Positions 1 to 7,940 of a stretch of 64,000 bases of DNA are shown here, piece by piece (within the stretch, counting starts at the first letter, position 1; every line of letters begins with the position of its first letter). This DNA is from DATARH01 sp963734125. GTDB taxonomy: Bacteria; Pseudomonadota; Alphaproteobacteria; ATCC43930; CGMCC-115725. Below the pieces are notes generated by a model, which made no database searches, was not told the DNA's origin, and saw only the letters and a program-made list of their open reading frames with translations. The translations under genes were made by a program, and so were the position numbers. The DNA lies in NCBI GenBank assembly GCA_963734125.1, contig CAVTGB010000024.1, positions 1 to 64,000 of the forward strand, in the 5' to 3' direction.

Positions 1-27
1 GCGCATCGCTGGGAAGCGGAACACCGT

Positions 28-118
28 GTCGTCCCCGCACCCTGCGGGGGTGGTCCGGTCGGCGGCCAGTAAGGTGGCCCACCGTCATGGTCGTCCCCGG
101 CACCCCGGGGGTGGTCCG
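28..118 (+). CRISPR. Distal end of a type I-E CRISPR array (two repeats, one full spacer)
   Basis: Two near-identical units start at 28 (30 nt) and 90 (29 nt). Both begin GTCGTCCCCG and end GGGGGTGGTCCG, and each holds a short C-rich/G-rich hairpin. The 32-nt stretch between them (58-89) is the usual type I-E spacer length. Bases 1-27 would be a spacer cut by the window edge. The second repeat differs in its middle (an extra g near 100, ACCCC in place of ACCCTGC), as expected of the degenerate leader-distal repeat, so the array is read left to right with leader and cas genes outside the window. The repeat style matches actinomycete I-E repeats. Two repeats is a minimal call, but spacing, hairpin and termini all agree. 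Confidence 0.8.
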
Positions 119-137
119 GCGGTGTCCGTAAACGCTC

Positions 138-233
138 GTTTGTGAGACGACGCTGCTAGAGGCTCGATCATCGGCGTTTCCCGTCTCAAAACTCGTCTGA
201 AAACTTGCCGGAAACATTAGAAGTTATGAGACG
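138..233. repeat. Three TGAGACG-type inverted/direct repeats, transposon end or res-like site
   Basis: GTTTGTGAGACG lies at 138-149, its inverted form CGTCTCAAAAC at 182-192, and GTTATGAGACG at 223-233. They sit just before and inside the resolvase remnant. Tn3-family elements carry GAGACG-like terminal repeats and keep recombination subsites next to their serine resolvase gene, so either reading is plausible. No transposase is visible here. Confidence 0.4.
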
Positions 234-389
234 GTTTTTCGGCTCGGCCGCTCCGTCAAGGAACTGCTTACCGTCGCCGATGACCTGCATACCCGCGCCC
301 GCGGCGAGAGCGCCACTCAGATCGCCGGGGAGCTCGGGGTCAGCCGCGCATCGGTCTACCGGCACCTGGCGGACACAGCTGCCCAGTGA
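201..389 (+). pseudogene. Serine recombinase/resolvase remnant (C-terminal helix-turn-helix only)
   Basis: An open frame running from the stop at 198-200 to the TGA at 387-389 encodes the DNA-binding tail of a resolvase/invertase. It reads FRLGRSVKELLTVADDLH and then a helix-turn-helix with ATQIAGELGVSRASVYRHL. The tail would bind the subsites of a res or inversion site. The catalytic serine domain (about 140 residues) is missing, and there is no start codon or ribosome site, so this is a fragment of a mobile element. The TGAGACG repeats at 138-233 overlap its left edge and support a Tn3-like origin. It is too short and start-less to be a functional gene. Confidence 0.6.
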
Positions 390-505
390 GGTCGCTGCGG
401 CGTTGGCCAACGGATCGGTGCCGCCTGCTAGGACGAATCGGCACCCTCCGACCAATGTCCCACTACATGGACAGCTAACCTACCCAGGCACGGTAAAACA
501 ATGGC

Positions 506-1900
506 ATGACCGCCAATCCGGACGATGATCTGGCCGACAGACTCTCCTCGCTGTTCCTGGCGGCCGCGGAGGACGCCGGTCAGCGCGTCCGTGAGCTTGG
601 CTGGCCCCTGACACGGCCGACGGCCCAGACGTGGATCAGACGGGATCGGCGGAATCCGGCTGCCTGGTCAAGCCGGGCGCGCGAGGTACAGCAGAACATC
701 CTGGCCCATCCCGGTACCCCGGTGCACGAACTCGCGCCGCTACTGACGCCTGCCGCTGCGGCGGCCGCTGCGGACTGTGCCTCGACGCTGGTCGACACAG
801 CTGGTGCCAATCTTCCGTTCTGGTCGCCGTTCGAGGGTCGCGGTTGGCTCCTGACCGGGAGCACATCGGATACTGAGCGGCCCTCGGCCGACTACGCGAC
901 TGATCCGGTGGAGTGGACAGCCCGGAATCTGGTGCTACCTGCGCTCTATGAACATCTGGCGGCCCTGCCGAGCCTCGACGCAGTCGTGGCCGATGACGGT
1001 CGGCGCTTCGCCGCGGACGTTCTGCGAGTGGCAACGGCTGACCATCTCGCCTACCGCGTGACGGCTCCGCTCGGTGGCCTCGACATCAGGGGGCCCTCGG
1101 GTACGACCCTTACCAGCGACGAAGGCACCATCCGCCGCCTGAGCGGCGCCGAGCGCGGCAGTCTGCTCAAGGACTGGGGAGTCGGATCGGCGGGAGCCGG
1201 CGCCTTTATCGCCCTGCCGCTCGTTGCCTTGGAACTGCCGGTATCGGCACCGCGCGATAGGCAGAACCCGGATGTTCGGGAGACGGTCGCCAAGTGGCTG
1301 CTGGCCCTGCAGTTGAACGGTTACTACCCGTCCGGCTACGCGGCCTACTTCCGGCCGGACCCAAGCTCGGTGATGCCGATCAGCATGAGCATCCCGCTGA
1401 CTCTCCCGTACCAGCCACGGAAGTGGCCATCGATCAGCCCGATGGCCTTCGAGCACATCCGGGCGACGGCAGCACAGCTTGGGGGCTACAACGTCAGCGA
1501 GCCGAGGTCGCCCCGCGAGCTGGCGCTCCATCGTTTCTACCTCGGGAACGGCCGCAGCAATGCAGTCGACGCCGTCCTCGATTTCGTGATCGCCCTGGAG
1601 TCACTGCTGCTTCCGTATGACGAAGACGCCCGGCACGCTGAACTGGGCTACCGTTTCCGTCTCCACGGCGCCCGCTACCTCGCCCGAACCAGAAACGAGC
1701 GACGCGAGATCTCCCGTCAGCTGGCCTCAGCCTATGGGCTGCGCAGCCGACTGGTACACGGCAGCGGATATCCGACGCCCGCCGAGATAGAAGCCGGGCG
1801 TGTCTCGGCCGAGACTTTTGCCCGCCGAGGACTCATGCGGGCACTCAGAGACGGCTTCCCGACAGACGCCAACTTCCGGGACCTGATTCTCGGAACCTGA
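506..1900 (+). CDS. Large protein with C-terminal Apea-like HEPN domain
   Basis: 464 residues from ATG at 506; an ATG at 501 is out of frame and stops at once. The N-terminal 300 residues are not recognised. They are proline- and alanine-rich and carry no membrane segment. The last ~110 residues resemble Apea-type HEPN domains: a helix with DAVLDFVIALESLLLP (the family's 'F..AL.LE.L' element), then YRFRLHGARYLA, then LRSRLVHG. The last contains the R-x4-H motif (R413, H418) that forms the RNase active site in HEPN nucleases. HEPN proteins act in abortive infection, toxin-antitoxin modules and CRISPR-linked defence. Here the gene stands alone between a resolvase remnant and IS21-like repeats, which fits accessory DNA. 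The function is inferred from the motif only; a sensor or scaffold role without nuclease activity is possible. Confidence 0.65.
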   Translation: MTANPDDDLADRLSSLFLAAAEDAGQRVRELGWPLTRPTAQTWIRRDRRNPAAWSSRAREVQQNILAHPGTPVHELAPLLTPAAAAAAADCASTLVDTAGANLPFWSPFEGRGWLLTGSTSDTERPSADYATDPVEWTARNLVLPALYEHLAALPSLDAVVADDGRRFAADVLRVATADHLAYRVTAPLGGLDIRGPSGTTLTSDEGTIRRLSGAERGSLLKDWGVGSAGAGAFIALPLVALELPVSAPRDRQNPDVRETVAKWLLALQLNGYYPSGYAAYFRPDPSSVMPISMSIPLTLPYQPRKWPSISPMAFEHIRATAAQLGGYNVSEPRSPRELALHRFYLGNGRSNAVDAVLDFVIALESLLLPYDEDARHAELGYRFRLHGARYLARTRNERREISRQLASAYGLRSRLVHGSGYPTPAEIEAGRVSAETFARRGLMRALRDGFPTDANFRDLILGT

Positions 1901-2013
1901 CCGGAGGCTGCTGATTCAGTTCGGTTCACGCCCACGGAAGTGGCGTATGGGACGACGGGGCGGATGTGGCCGTGGTGCGGGATGACGCGCCCGACACGAA
2001 CTCTTCTGTCCTG

Positions 2014-2120
2014 TGCCATTGGATCTGAGCCACGGGTAGGCCGCTGACCTGCGGTGGCTCAGTTTCAGCGGCATAGTCTTGCGCAGTGGCGGGCGCTCGT
2101 CTGCCAGCGGATCTGAGCCA
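2014..2120. repeat. Left cluster of three 19-bp IS21-like end repeats
   Basis: Three copies of a 19-bp motif, consensus TGGCTCAGATTCGNTGGCA, lie at 2014-2032 (inverted), 2055-2073 (direct) and 2102-2120 (inverted). IS21-family elements carry several internal copies of a terminal repeat, and TGGCTCAG is a common core of actinomycete versions. No istA or istB is present. Together with the cluster at 2710-2779 the motif brackets the small gene at 2185-2496. The rest of 1901-2184 holds no gene I can see. Confidence 0.5.
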
Positions 2121-2184
2121 TTTCGTCGTGGGCGGATCGCATGCCGGATCACTCGCTTAGGAGATCGTCGCCGTCCTGGCGTTG

Positions 2185-2496
2185 TTAGATCGCGGCTGCG
2201 GGCGGGGGCGTCATGTTGACGACTACGCGGCCACGGACGGCCGTCTCAGGCCCCGCCAGCCGTGGTGCGATGTGGTCTTGGAACCAGGGGCCGACCAGGC
2301 GGGTGATGCCATCGAGATCTTCTGGCTGCTCATACCACAGAATGCCGACTGCCCGCCCCTGCTCGGCCAGGACATATTGGAAGCCGCGAAACCCCGGGTG
2401 CTGTGAGGCCCTCGGCAGGAAGTCCGTGCGGAGCTCGTCGAACAGCACACGATCGACGGGCAGGCGGAGCGTCATGTCGATGATTGAGGCGTGCAC
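2185..2496 (-). CDS. Small ABM-fold (antibiotic biosynthesis monooxygenase-like) protein
   Basis: 103 residues. The GTG at 2496 is chosen because AAGGAGGG (complement of 2501-2508) lies 4 nt upstream; an in-frame ATG at 2514 would put that ribosome site inside the gene. The protein looks like a dimeric alpha-beta barrel. A first strand (SIIDMTLRLP) is followed by a helix, HPGFRGFQYVLAEQGRAVGI, the strand ILWYEQPEDLDG, and a final helix and strand. ABM-domain proteins range from quinol or heme oxygenases to proteins of unknown function. No catalytic residues are clear, so substrate and role are unknown. The gene is bracketed by IS21-like repeat clusters, suggesting it may travel as cargo. Confidence 0.55.
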   Translation of the reverse strand: MHASIIDMTLRLPVDRVLFDELRTDFLPRASQHPGFRGFQYVLAEQGRAVGILWYEQPEDLDGITRLVGPWFQDHIAPRLAGPETAVRGRVVVNMTPPPAAAI

Positions 2497-2709
2497 GATG
2501 CCCTCCTTCGCCACGAGCGCCGGTTGCTGCGCAGCACGATTTGCAGACGTCGATTCAGCATCAGGTCTGTTCCTGATCTTCGCAGCTGAGCTTGCCGCCG
2601 ACTACTCGCGGCACCGGCCCCGCGCGACGTCGCACTGCGCCGGACCGCCGGCCCGGGCCGCCAGCTCCGCCGTCATCCGCGTGACCCTTCGCCGGGAAAC
2701 ACCCGTCGA

Positions 2710-2779
2710 TGGCTCAACTTCGATGGCAGAAACCTGCAAATGGCTCAGACACGCTGGCAATAGCTCAGATTCGTTGGCA
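2710..2779. repeat. Right cluster of three 19-bp IS21-like end repeats
   Basis: Three direct copies of the motif seen at 2014-2120: TGGCTCAACTTCGATGGCA at 2710-2728, TGGCTCAGACACGCTGGCA at 2741-2759 and TAGCTCAGATTCGTTGGCA at 2761-2779. They point the opposite way to two of the three left copies, as expected of the two ends of one element. The interval 2497-2709 holds no gene I can recognise. Confidence 0.5.
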
Positions 2780-2916
2780 CAGGGCATCTTCAGCCGAACG
2801 ACGATTTTTGGTTCAGGCGAACATCCAAGCCTTCAACTGAACACACGAGCGTCCGTCCGTTATGTCCGTTTAACGTCCTTCCCGTTTCTGATCTTGATCG
2901 CCTGTTTCGTCATCCT

Positions 2917-2930
2917 GGAATCATGATTCC
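2917..2930. promoter_or_regulatory. Perfect 14-bp palindrome upstream of the relaxase, possible oriT or operator
   Basis: GGAATCATGATTCC is a perfect palindrome about 75 bp before the relaxase start. Short direct repeats of ATGTCCGT/GTCCGTTTAACG lie at about 2853-2877. Relaxase genes are often next to their origin of transfer, which contains inverted repeats near the nick site, so this is a candidate. It could equally be an operator. The rest of 2780-3003 shows no gene. Confidence 0.25.
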
Positions 2931-3003
2931 TGGCTACCTCACACCCATGCACCACTTGACGATTGTGGTCAGTTCCGCCGCGCTCCTCGGCGGGCGTTAA
3001 CAG

Positions 3004-3784
3004 GTGGCGGTGGTCGCGACCCTGAGCAAGGGGTACGACCTGGACTACATCTGGAAGCAGGTGGATCGTGGCCCGGCGAAGGATGCGGCCGGTTATTACA
3101 TCCAGGCGAGCGAGAGCGGGGAGAGCCGCCCGGCCGGTGGTGGGCCCGGGCGTCAGGGCGCTTGGCTTCGAGCCCGGCCAGACGGTCGAGCGCAAGCCCT
3201 ACGATCTGCTCTTCGGCCAGCGTAAGGCCCCCGACGGCACCCCGCTGGGCAGGTCTCCCGGGCGGCGGCCGGAAGATCGCGGACTTGTACGCCCGGCTGC
3301 TGGCCGCTGAGCCGCACGCTACCGCCGACCGCAAGCATGAGCTGCGGATAGAGGCTGCCCGGCAAGCCCGGCAGGGCCCGCTGTTCTTCGACTTGACGAT
3401 CTCGCTGTCCAAGTCGATCTCGATCTTCCACGCGTCACTCGGTGAGAACGCCCGGCTGGCCCGCCAGGCGGGCGACCAGGACGGTGACCGGTACTGGTCC
3501 GCCCTGGTGGACGAGGTCGACGACCATGATCCGTGGGCAGGCGGTGCTGGGCGGGGTTCGAGTACTTCCAGCGTGAGGCCGGGTACACCCGCACCGGGTC
3601 GCACAACACGCGGGTACACGGCCGGGAGACCGGCCAGTGGCACGAGGCCGACCTGGCCGCTGCGCACTGGCTGCAGCACACCTCCCGGGACGGCGATATG
3701 CAGCTGCACGTCCACTCCCAGATTGCCCACACCGCCCGTACCGTCCTTGACGGGAAATGGCGGGCGCCGGATTCCCTGGGCTAC
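3004..3784 (+). pseudogene. MobF/TraA-type conjugative relaxase, 5' part only, with frameshifts
   Basis: This encodes the N-terminal relaxase domain of an actinomycete TraA-like protein, which nicks oriT and stays attached to the transferred strand. The order is ATLSKGYDLDYIWKQV (3013 on), ALGFEPGQTVERKPYDLLFG (about 3155-3215), then a long stretch with FFDLTISLSKSISIFHASLG. The end is REAGYTRTGSHNTRVHG with the HUH-type metal motif QLHVHSQIAH near 3705-3735. These blocks lie in three frames, so indels are needed near 3120, 3255 and 3530. GTG at 3004 is the likely start. Homology ends at about 3785, where the sequence becomes verrucomicrobial. The helicase domain that normally follows (over 1,000 residues) is missing because of that join. 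Frameshifts may be sequencing errors. Confidence 0.75.
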
Positions 3785-4015
3785 TTTTGCTTCCCCCAGA
3801 TGATGCTAGCAATTTATTAGACGCAAGTAAGGGAAAATCGTACGTTCTTCGATCAGCGAGCAGAGAAAGACACTCCTTGGAGCTCGCGAATCAGTTCCCC
3901 GGCACGCTCCACCTTGGCGCCGGGGCGTGCCGGGTTGGCGGCGCACACGCAGAGGATTGCGCGCACGCGGGAGCATTGGTGTCTTCATGGTGTCTTTACA
4001 AAGGGGAGGCCAATT
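3785..4015. other. Unassigned stretch at the first chimeric join
   Basis: Relaxase homology ends at about 3785 and secA homology is first clear at about 4030. Between them I find no recognisable gene. A short minus-strand reading (about 3855-3965) gives AANPARPGAKVERAGELIRE, which looks protein-like but I cannot name it. The exact join lies somewhere in this interval, most likely near its left edge. Confidence 0.5.
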
Positions 4016-4739
<724 letters not shown>

Positions 4740-4743
4740 ACGC

Positions 4744-4817
4744 ATTTACGATATGCGATTTACGATTTACGAATTTTTCCGCAATTCCATGCACCTCGTA
4801 AATCGTATATCGTAAAT
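4744..4817. repeat. Inverted repeat with 22-bp arms (hairpin element)
   Basis: The arm ATTTACGATATGCGATTTAC (continuing GA) at 4744-4765 pairs with 4796-4817, with a single mismatch. The loop is 30 bases. The whole sits between the end of secA and DUF2442. It is AT-rich against its surroundings and could be a small mobile palindrome that also serves as a terminator. Confidence 0.7.
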
Positions 4818-4822
4818 CGAAA

Positions 4823-5122
4823 ATGCAGCCGCATGCCATCCATTTTGTGAAGAACGTCGCGGTCGTCGCGCCGCACACGCTCGAACTGCGATTTGAAGAC
4901 GGTGTGACGCAAACGATCAACTTCGAGCCTTTGCTGCACGGGCGGCTTTACGGGCCGCTGCGCGATCCGGTTTTTTTCAATCAAGTTCGGATTGATCCAG
5001 AAGTTCGCACCATAGTCTGGCCAAACGGCGCGGATTTTGATCCAGCCACGTTGCACGACTGGCCGGCCCACGCGCCGGCGCTGATCGAACTGGCAAAAAG
5101 CTGGGAGCTTTGCCCGGCCTGA
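4823..5122 (+). CDS. DUF2442 domain protein
   Basis: 99 residues, matching the full length of the DUF2442 family. The early HFVKNVAVVAPHTLELRFED and the middle FEPLLHGRLYGPLRDPVFF with FNQVRIDPEVRTIVWPNGAD are typical: a small beta-rich fold ending in a D-x-A-T-L-H helix. DUF2442 proteins often sit next to a DUF4160 protein in pairs that resemble toxin-antitoxin modules. No DUF4160 partner is visible here, so this would be an orphan. ATG at 4823 follows the hairpin repeat by 5 bases, so transcription probably comes from upstream or through the repeat. The molecular function is unknown. Confidence 0.8.
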   Translation: MQPHAIHFVKNVAVVAPHTLELRFEDGVTQTINFEPLLHGRLYGPLRDPVFFNQVRIDPEVRTIVWPNGADFDPATLHDWPAHAPALIELAKSWELCPA

Positions 5123-5141
5123 AATTGTTCCAAAATAAACC

Positions 5142-5186
5142 TTGCGGCGGTTATGCCGTTTTGTTAAATTGCAAATGATTTGCAAT
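5142..5186 (+). promoter_or_regulatory. Promoter with Fur/Zur-like palindrome in front of the ZIP transporter
   Basis: A -35-like TTGCGG (5142-5147) and -10-like TTAAAT (5164-5169) are 16 bases apart. Overlapping the expected transcription start is the perfect palindrome ATTGCAAATGATTTGCAAT (5168-5186), 5 bases before the ATG at 5192. Its core TGCAAAT-G-ATTTGCA has the 7-1-7 layout of Fur-family operators. A metal-sensing repressor acting here would suit a metal uptake gene. The regulator is not in the window. Confidence 0.5.
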
Positions 5187-5191
5187 TAAAC

Positions 5192-5969
5192 ATGAACGCG
5201 AACACCGCTTCCATTTTGACCCAGATTTTTCTGGCGTTCGGCATCGCCGCTGGCCGGCGGCGCGTTGAGCGCGACGTTTGCCCGGACGCACAAACAGCTT
5301 TGCGCCTTCATCAGCCTCGGCGCGGGCACGCTGCTGGGCGTCGCCCTTTGCGGCATCGCGCCGGAATGTTGGGAGGATTTGAAGTGGTGGTTTTTGCCGG
5401 CGGCGGCTTCGGGCTATCTCCTGTTCGCCATCATCACCAAATACGTCTATCACGTTTGTCCGGCGTGCGCCGCCAGCCATTTCGACGAGGCCACGACGCA
5501 TCGGCTGGCCGAATTCGCCACGGCGATGATGATTGCGCTGGGCATTCATTGCACGGTGGACGGGCTGGCGCTGGCGGCGGGACTGGAGGAAAGCAGCGAG
5601 GCGATCAGATTGTCCATCGTGTTCGCCATTTGCGTCCATAAATTTCCCGAAGGCCTGGCGCTGGGCGCGCTGCTGCTGGGCGGCGGAGTTCAGCGCGCCA
5701 AAATGTTGTGGCTGGTGGCGGCGGTGGAAGCCATGACGATTGTCGGCGGCTTGCTCGGCTGGTTTGTCCTGCAAAACGTCCCCCATTCCGCGCTGGAGAT
5801 GACGCTGGCGATCATGCTCGCCAACGCCTGCGGCGGATTTTTGTATCTGGCGATTCACGCGGTGCTGGGCGAAATTTTCAAGCATCACAAGGCGCTCGTG
5901 CTTGGATTCTTTGGCGCGGGCTTTGCCTTGATTGCCGGGTTGATACTTTATTTCCACATTTCCGTTTGA
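5192..5969 (+). CDS. ZIP-family metal transporter (one apparent frameshift)
   Basis: Inner-membrane divalent metal transporter of the ZIP (ZupT-like) family, about 259 residues and 8 membrane segments. The start ATG at 5192 gives MNANTASILTQIFLAFG. The frame then shifts near 5248 and continues as LSATFARTHKQLCAFISLG to the stop at 5967-5969. The two metal-binding helices are intact: IHCTVDGLALAAG (H-x4-DG) and VHKFPEGLALGALLLGG (H-x2-PEG), followed by the helix EAMTIVGGLLGW. The likely cargo is zinc, iron or manganese; the sequence does not say which. A Fur/Zur-like palindrome lies directly upstream. The single shift could be a sequencing error, since everything else is conserved. Confidence 0.85.
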
Positions 5970-6011
5970 AACTTCGGAGGCGGACGCCGGCGCTCCAACG
6001 ACCCTCATCTC

Positions 6012-6061
6012 TACATTTGTAAAGATTGCGCTTGACATCTCTACAAATGTCAGAGCATAGT
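6012..6061 (+). promoter_or_regulatory. Promoter with two BlaI/MecI boxes in front of blaI
   Basis: TACATTTGTA (6012-6021) and TACAAATGTC (6042-6051) match the BlaI/MecI operator core TACA-N2-TGTA. The -35 TTGACA (6032-6037) lies between them and a -10-like CATAGT is at 6056-6061 after 18 bases. Repressor dimers on both boxes would cover the promoter, giving autoregulation of blaI and the peptidase gene. The ATG at 6068 falls where transcription should begin, so the mRNA may be leaderless. Confidence 0.75.
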
Positions 6062-6067
6062 CGCGCC

Positions 6068-6458
6068 ATGCCCAAGCCACCCATCGAACTGACGGAATCG
6101 GAATGGACGGTCATCAAGGCCGTCTGGGATAACGAACCCTGCGACGCGCCGGCCATCCAGGAGAAACTTTTCAAGAAGACCGGCTGGACCTACTCCACCG
6201 TCCGCACGCTCATGGACCGGATGGTCGCCAAGAAGCTGCTGGCCGCCGAAAAAATCCGCAACCAGACGCTTTACCGCTCCGCTCGTGACGCCGGCGCAGG
6301 CGCAGCGCGGCGAATTGCTTTACGCGCTGAAACACGCATTCGACGGCGCGCTCACGCCGATGGTGCAATGCCTCATCGAAAGCCACGATTTGAGCACGGA
6401 GGAGCTGGCGAAGTTGGAATCCATGATCAAGGCCAGGAAAAAATCGGCGAAGAAATAA
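6068..6458 (+). CDS. BlaI/MecI-family transcriptional repressor (one apparent frameshift)
   Basis: About 130 residues, normal for the family. The winged-helix DNA-binding domain is intact: LTESEWTVIKAVWDNEPCDA, then IQEKLFKKTGWTYSTVRTLM and DRMVAKKLLAAEKIRNQTL. Near 6288 the frame shifts and the dimerisation tail continues as GELLYALKHAFDGALTPMVQ to KSAKK and the TAA at 6456-6458. BlaI-type repressors bind TACA-N2-TGTA boxes as dimers and are cleaved when the partner M56 membrane peptidase is activated. Both the boxes (6012-6051) and the M56 gene (22 bases downstream) are present. ATG at 6068 (MPKPPIELTESEW) is preferred over an upstream in-frame ATG at 6026, which would lie inside the promoter. 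Confidence 0.85.
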
Positions 6459-6480
6459 TTCCCCATCAAAAGGCAATCCC

Positions 6481-7940
6481 ATGACCACCTTCATCGAAAC
6501 CCTGAATCATTGGGGCGACCAATTCCTGAAATTCGCCTGGCCGATGCTCTGGCAATCGAGCCTGCTCATCGCCGTCATTTTCGTCCTGGACTTTGCGCTG
6601 CGCCGGAAAATTCGAGCCTCGATCCGTTATGCGCTTTGGCTGGTGGTGCTGGTGAAATTGGTTTTGCCGCCGTCGCTGGCGCTGCCGACCAGCCCGACCT
6701 GGTGGATTCATCCTTCCGTTCCGCCGCCGGCCAAAGCGCCGCCGGTTTCGTTCACGGTCAGCTTACGGAGAACAATGGCGCCAGATTTTCCGCTGCCGCC
6801 GGCCCCGTCATTCCGCCGCCGAGAGCGCCGGCCATGTCGTTTGCGGCCTGGACATTGGCCGCGTCAGGCGTCGTCAGCGCGGGATTGCTGGTGTGGCTGT
6901 TGGTTCGCTGGCGGCAAATCAATCAAAAGGTGCGGCGCGCAAAAACTTCGGAAGAATTGATTCCCGTTCTGGACGAAGCGCGACGTTTGACGCGGTTGCG
7001 TCCGGGCATCCGGCTGAAATTGACGGACGATTCGATGTCGCCGGCGGTTTGCGGACTGTTCCGCCCGGTGATCTTGCTGCCGCAATCGCTGGTGGAAAAA
7101 CTTTCCGCCGGACAATTGCGCGCGGTGTTGCTGCACGAAGCGATTCATCTCCGGCGCAGCGATGTCTGGGTGAACTGCGCGCAGGCGTTGCTGCAAATTG
7201 TTTACTGGTGGCATCCGCTGCTCTGGCTGGCCAACGCGCGCATCCGCCGCGTGCGCGAGGAGGCGGTGGACGACGCGGTGATGCTGGCGTTGCGCGACGA
7301 GGCGGAGATCTACGCGCCGACGCTGCTGGAAGTGGCGAAGCTCGCGTTCAACCGTCCGCTGGCGAGCCTGGGTCTGGTGGGAATTCTGGAATCGCGCAGC
7401 GCGTTGCGGCAGCGCATCGAACGGCTGGTGAATTTCGTCCGCCGCAAAAGGCCGGGCTGACGTTCGTTTCGCTTTGGGGAATTCTGGCTTTCAGCGCCGT
7501 CGGCGCTGCCGATGGGCGAAGCGCCGGAGAAAACAAATGCGCCAACGGCTTCTTTGCAGAACAATTCGCCAAGTTTGGCAAATGCTCCCAAGGACGTGTT
7601 TATGGCCCGCGTGGGCACGAATACGGTTATGGGAAGTTTGTCGGATCGAATGTCGGATGAAAACCGAACCAACTCGAATCCACAAGCGACTGATCTTGAA
7701 ATGCGGGTTTTCAAAGTGGATCCGAATACATTCCCCACCAGATTTCTTGGTTTGCCGACGAACAGCCTTCCGACAAATGGATTTAGCCTCAAATACCTTT
7801 CCAAGAAACTCGGCGTGGATTTGGCTGCGCCAGGAAGATTTATCGCCTACAACTTTGGGTTGGGTCTGCTGATGGTTAAAACCACGCCGTCGGAACTGGA
7901 CACCGTTGAGCGTGTCATTCAAAAGTTGAATGAAGTCTGA
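6481..7940 (+). CDS. M56 (BlaR1-type) membrane metallopeptidase with secretin-like C-terminal extension, frameshifted
   Basis: Sensor/peptidase partner of BlaI. N-terminal membrane helices (WPMLWQSSLLIAVIFVLDF, then YALWLVVLVKLVLPP) are followed by a frameshift near 6765. The M56 domain comes next, with LLHEAIHLRRSDVW (zinc motif HEAIH encoded at 7134-7148), YWWHPLLWLANARIRRVREE and the third-ligand region EEAVDDAVM. Two compensating shifts near 7445 and 7498 surround another membrane helix (GLTFVSLWGILAFSAVA). After this comes LEMRVFKVDPNTFPTRF and KLGVDLAAPGRFIAYNFG, a module repeated further on. The frame ends at a TGA (7938-7940). Homology continues in the same frame beyond it, so the sensor domain appears to be a chain of secretin-like repeats in place of a penicillin-binding domain. 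Confidence 0.75.
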
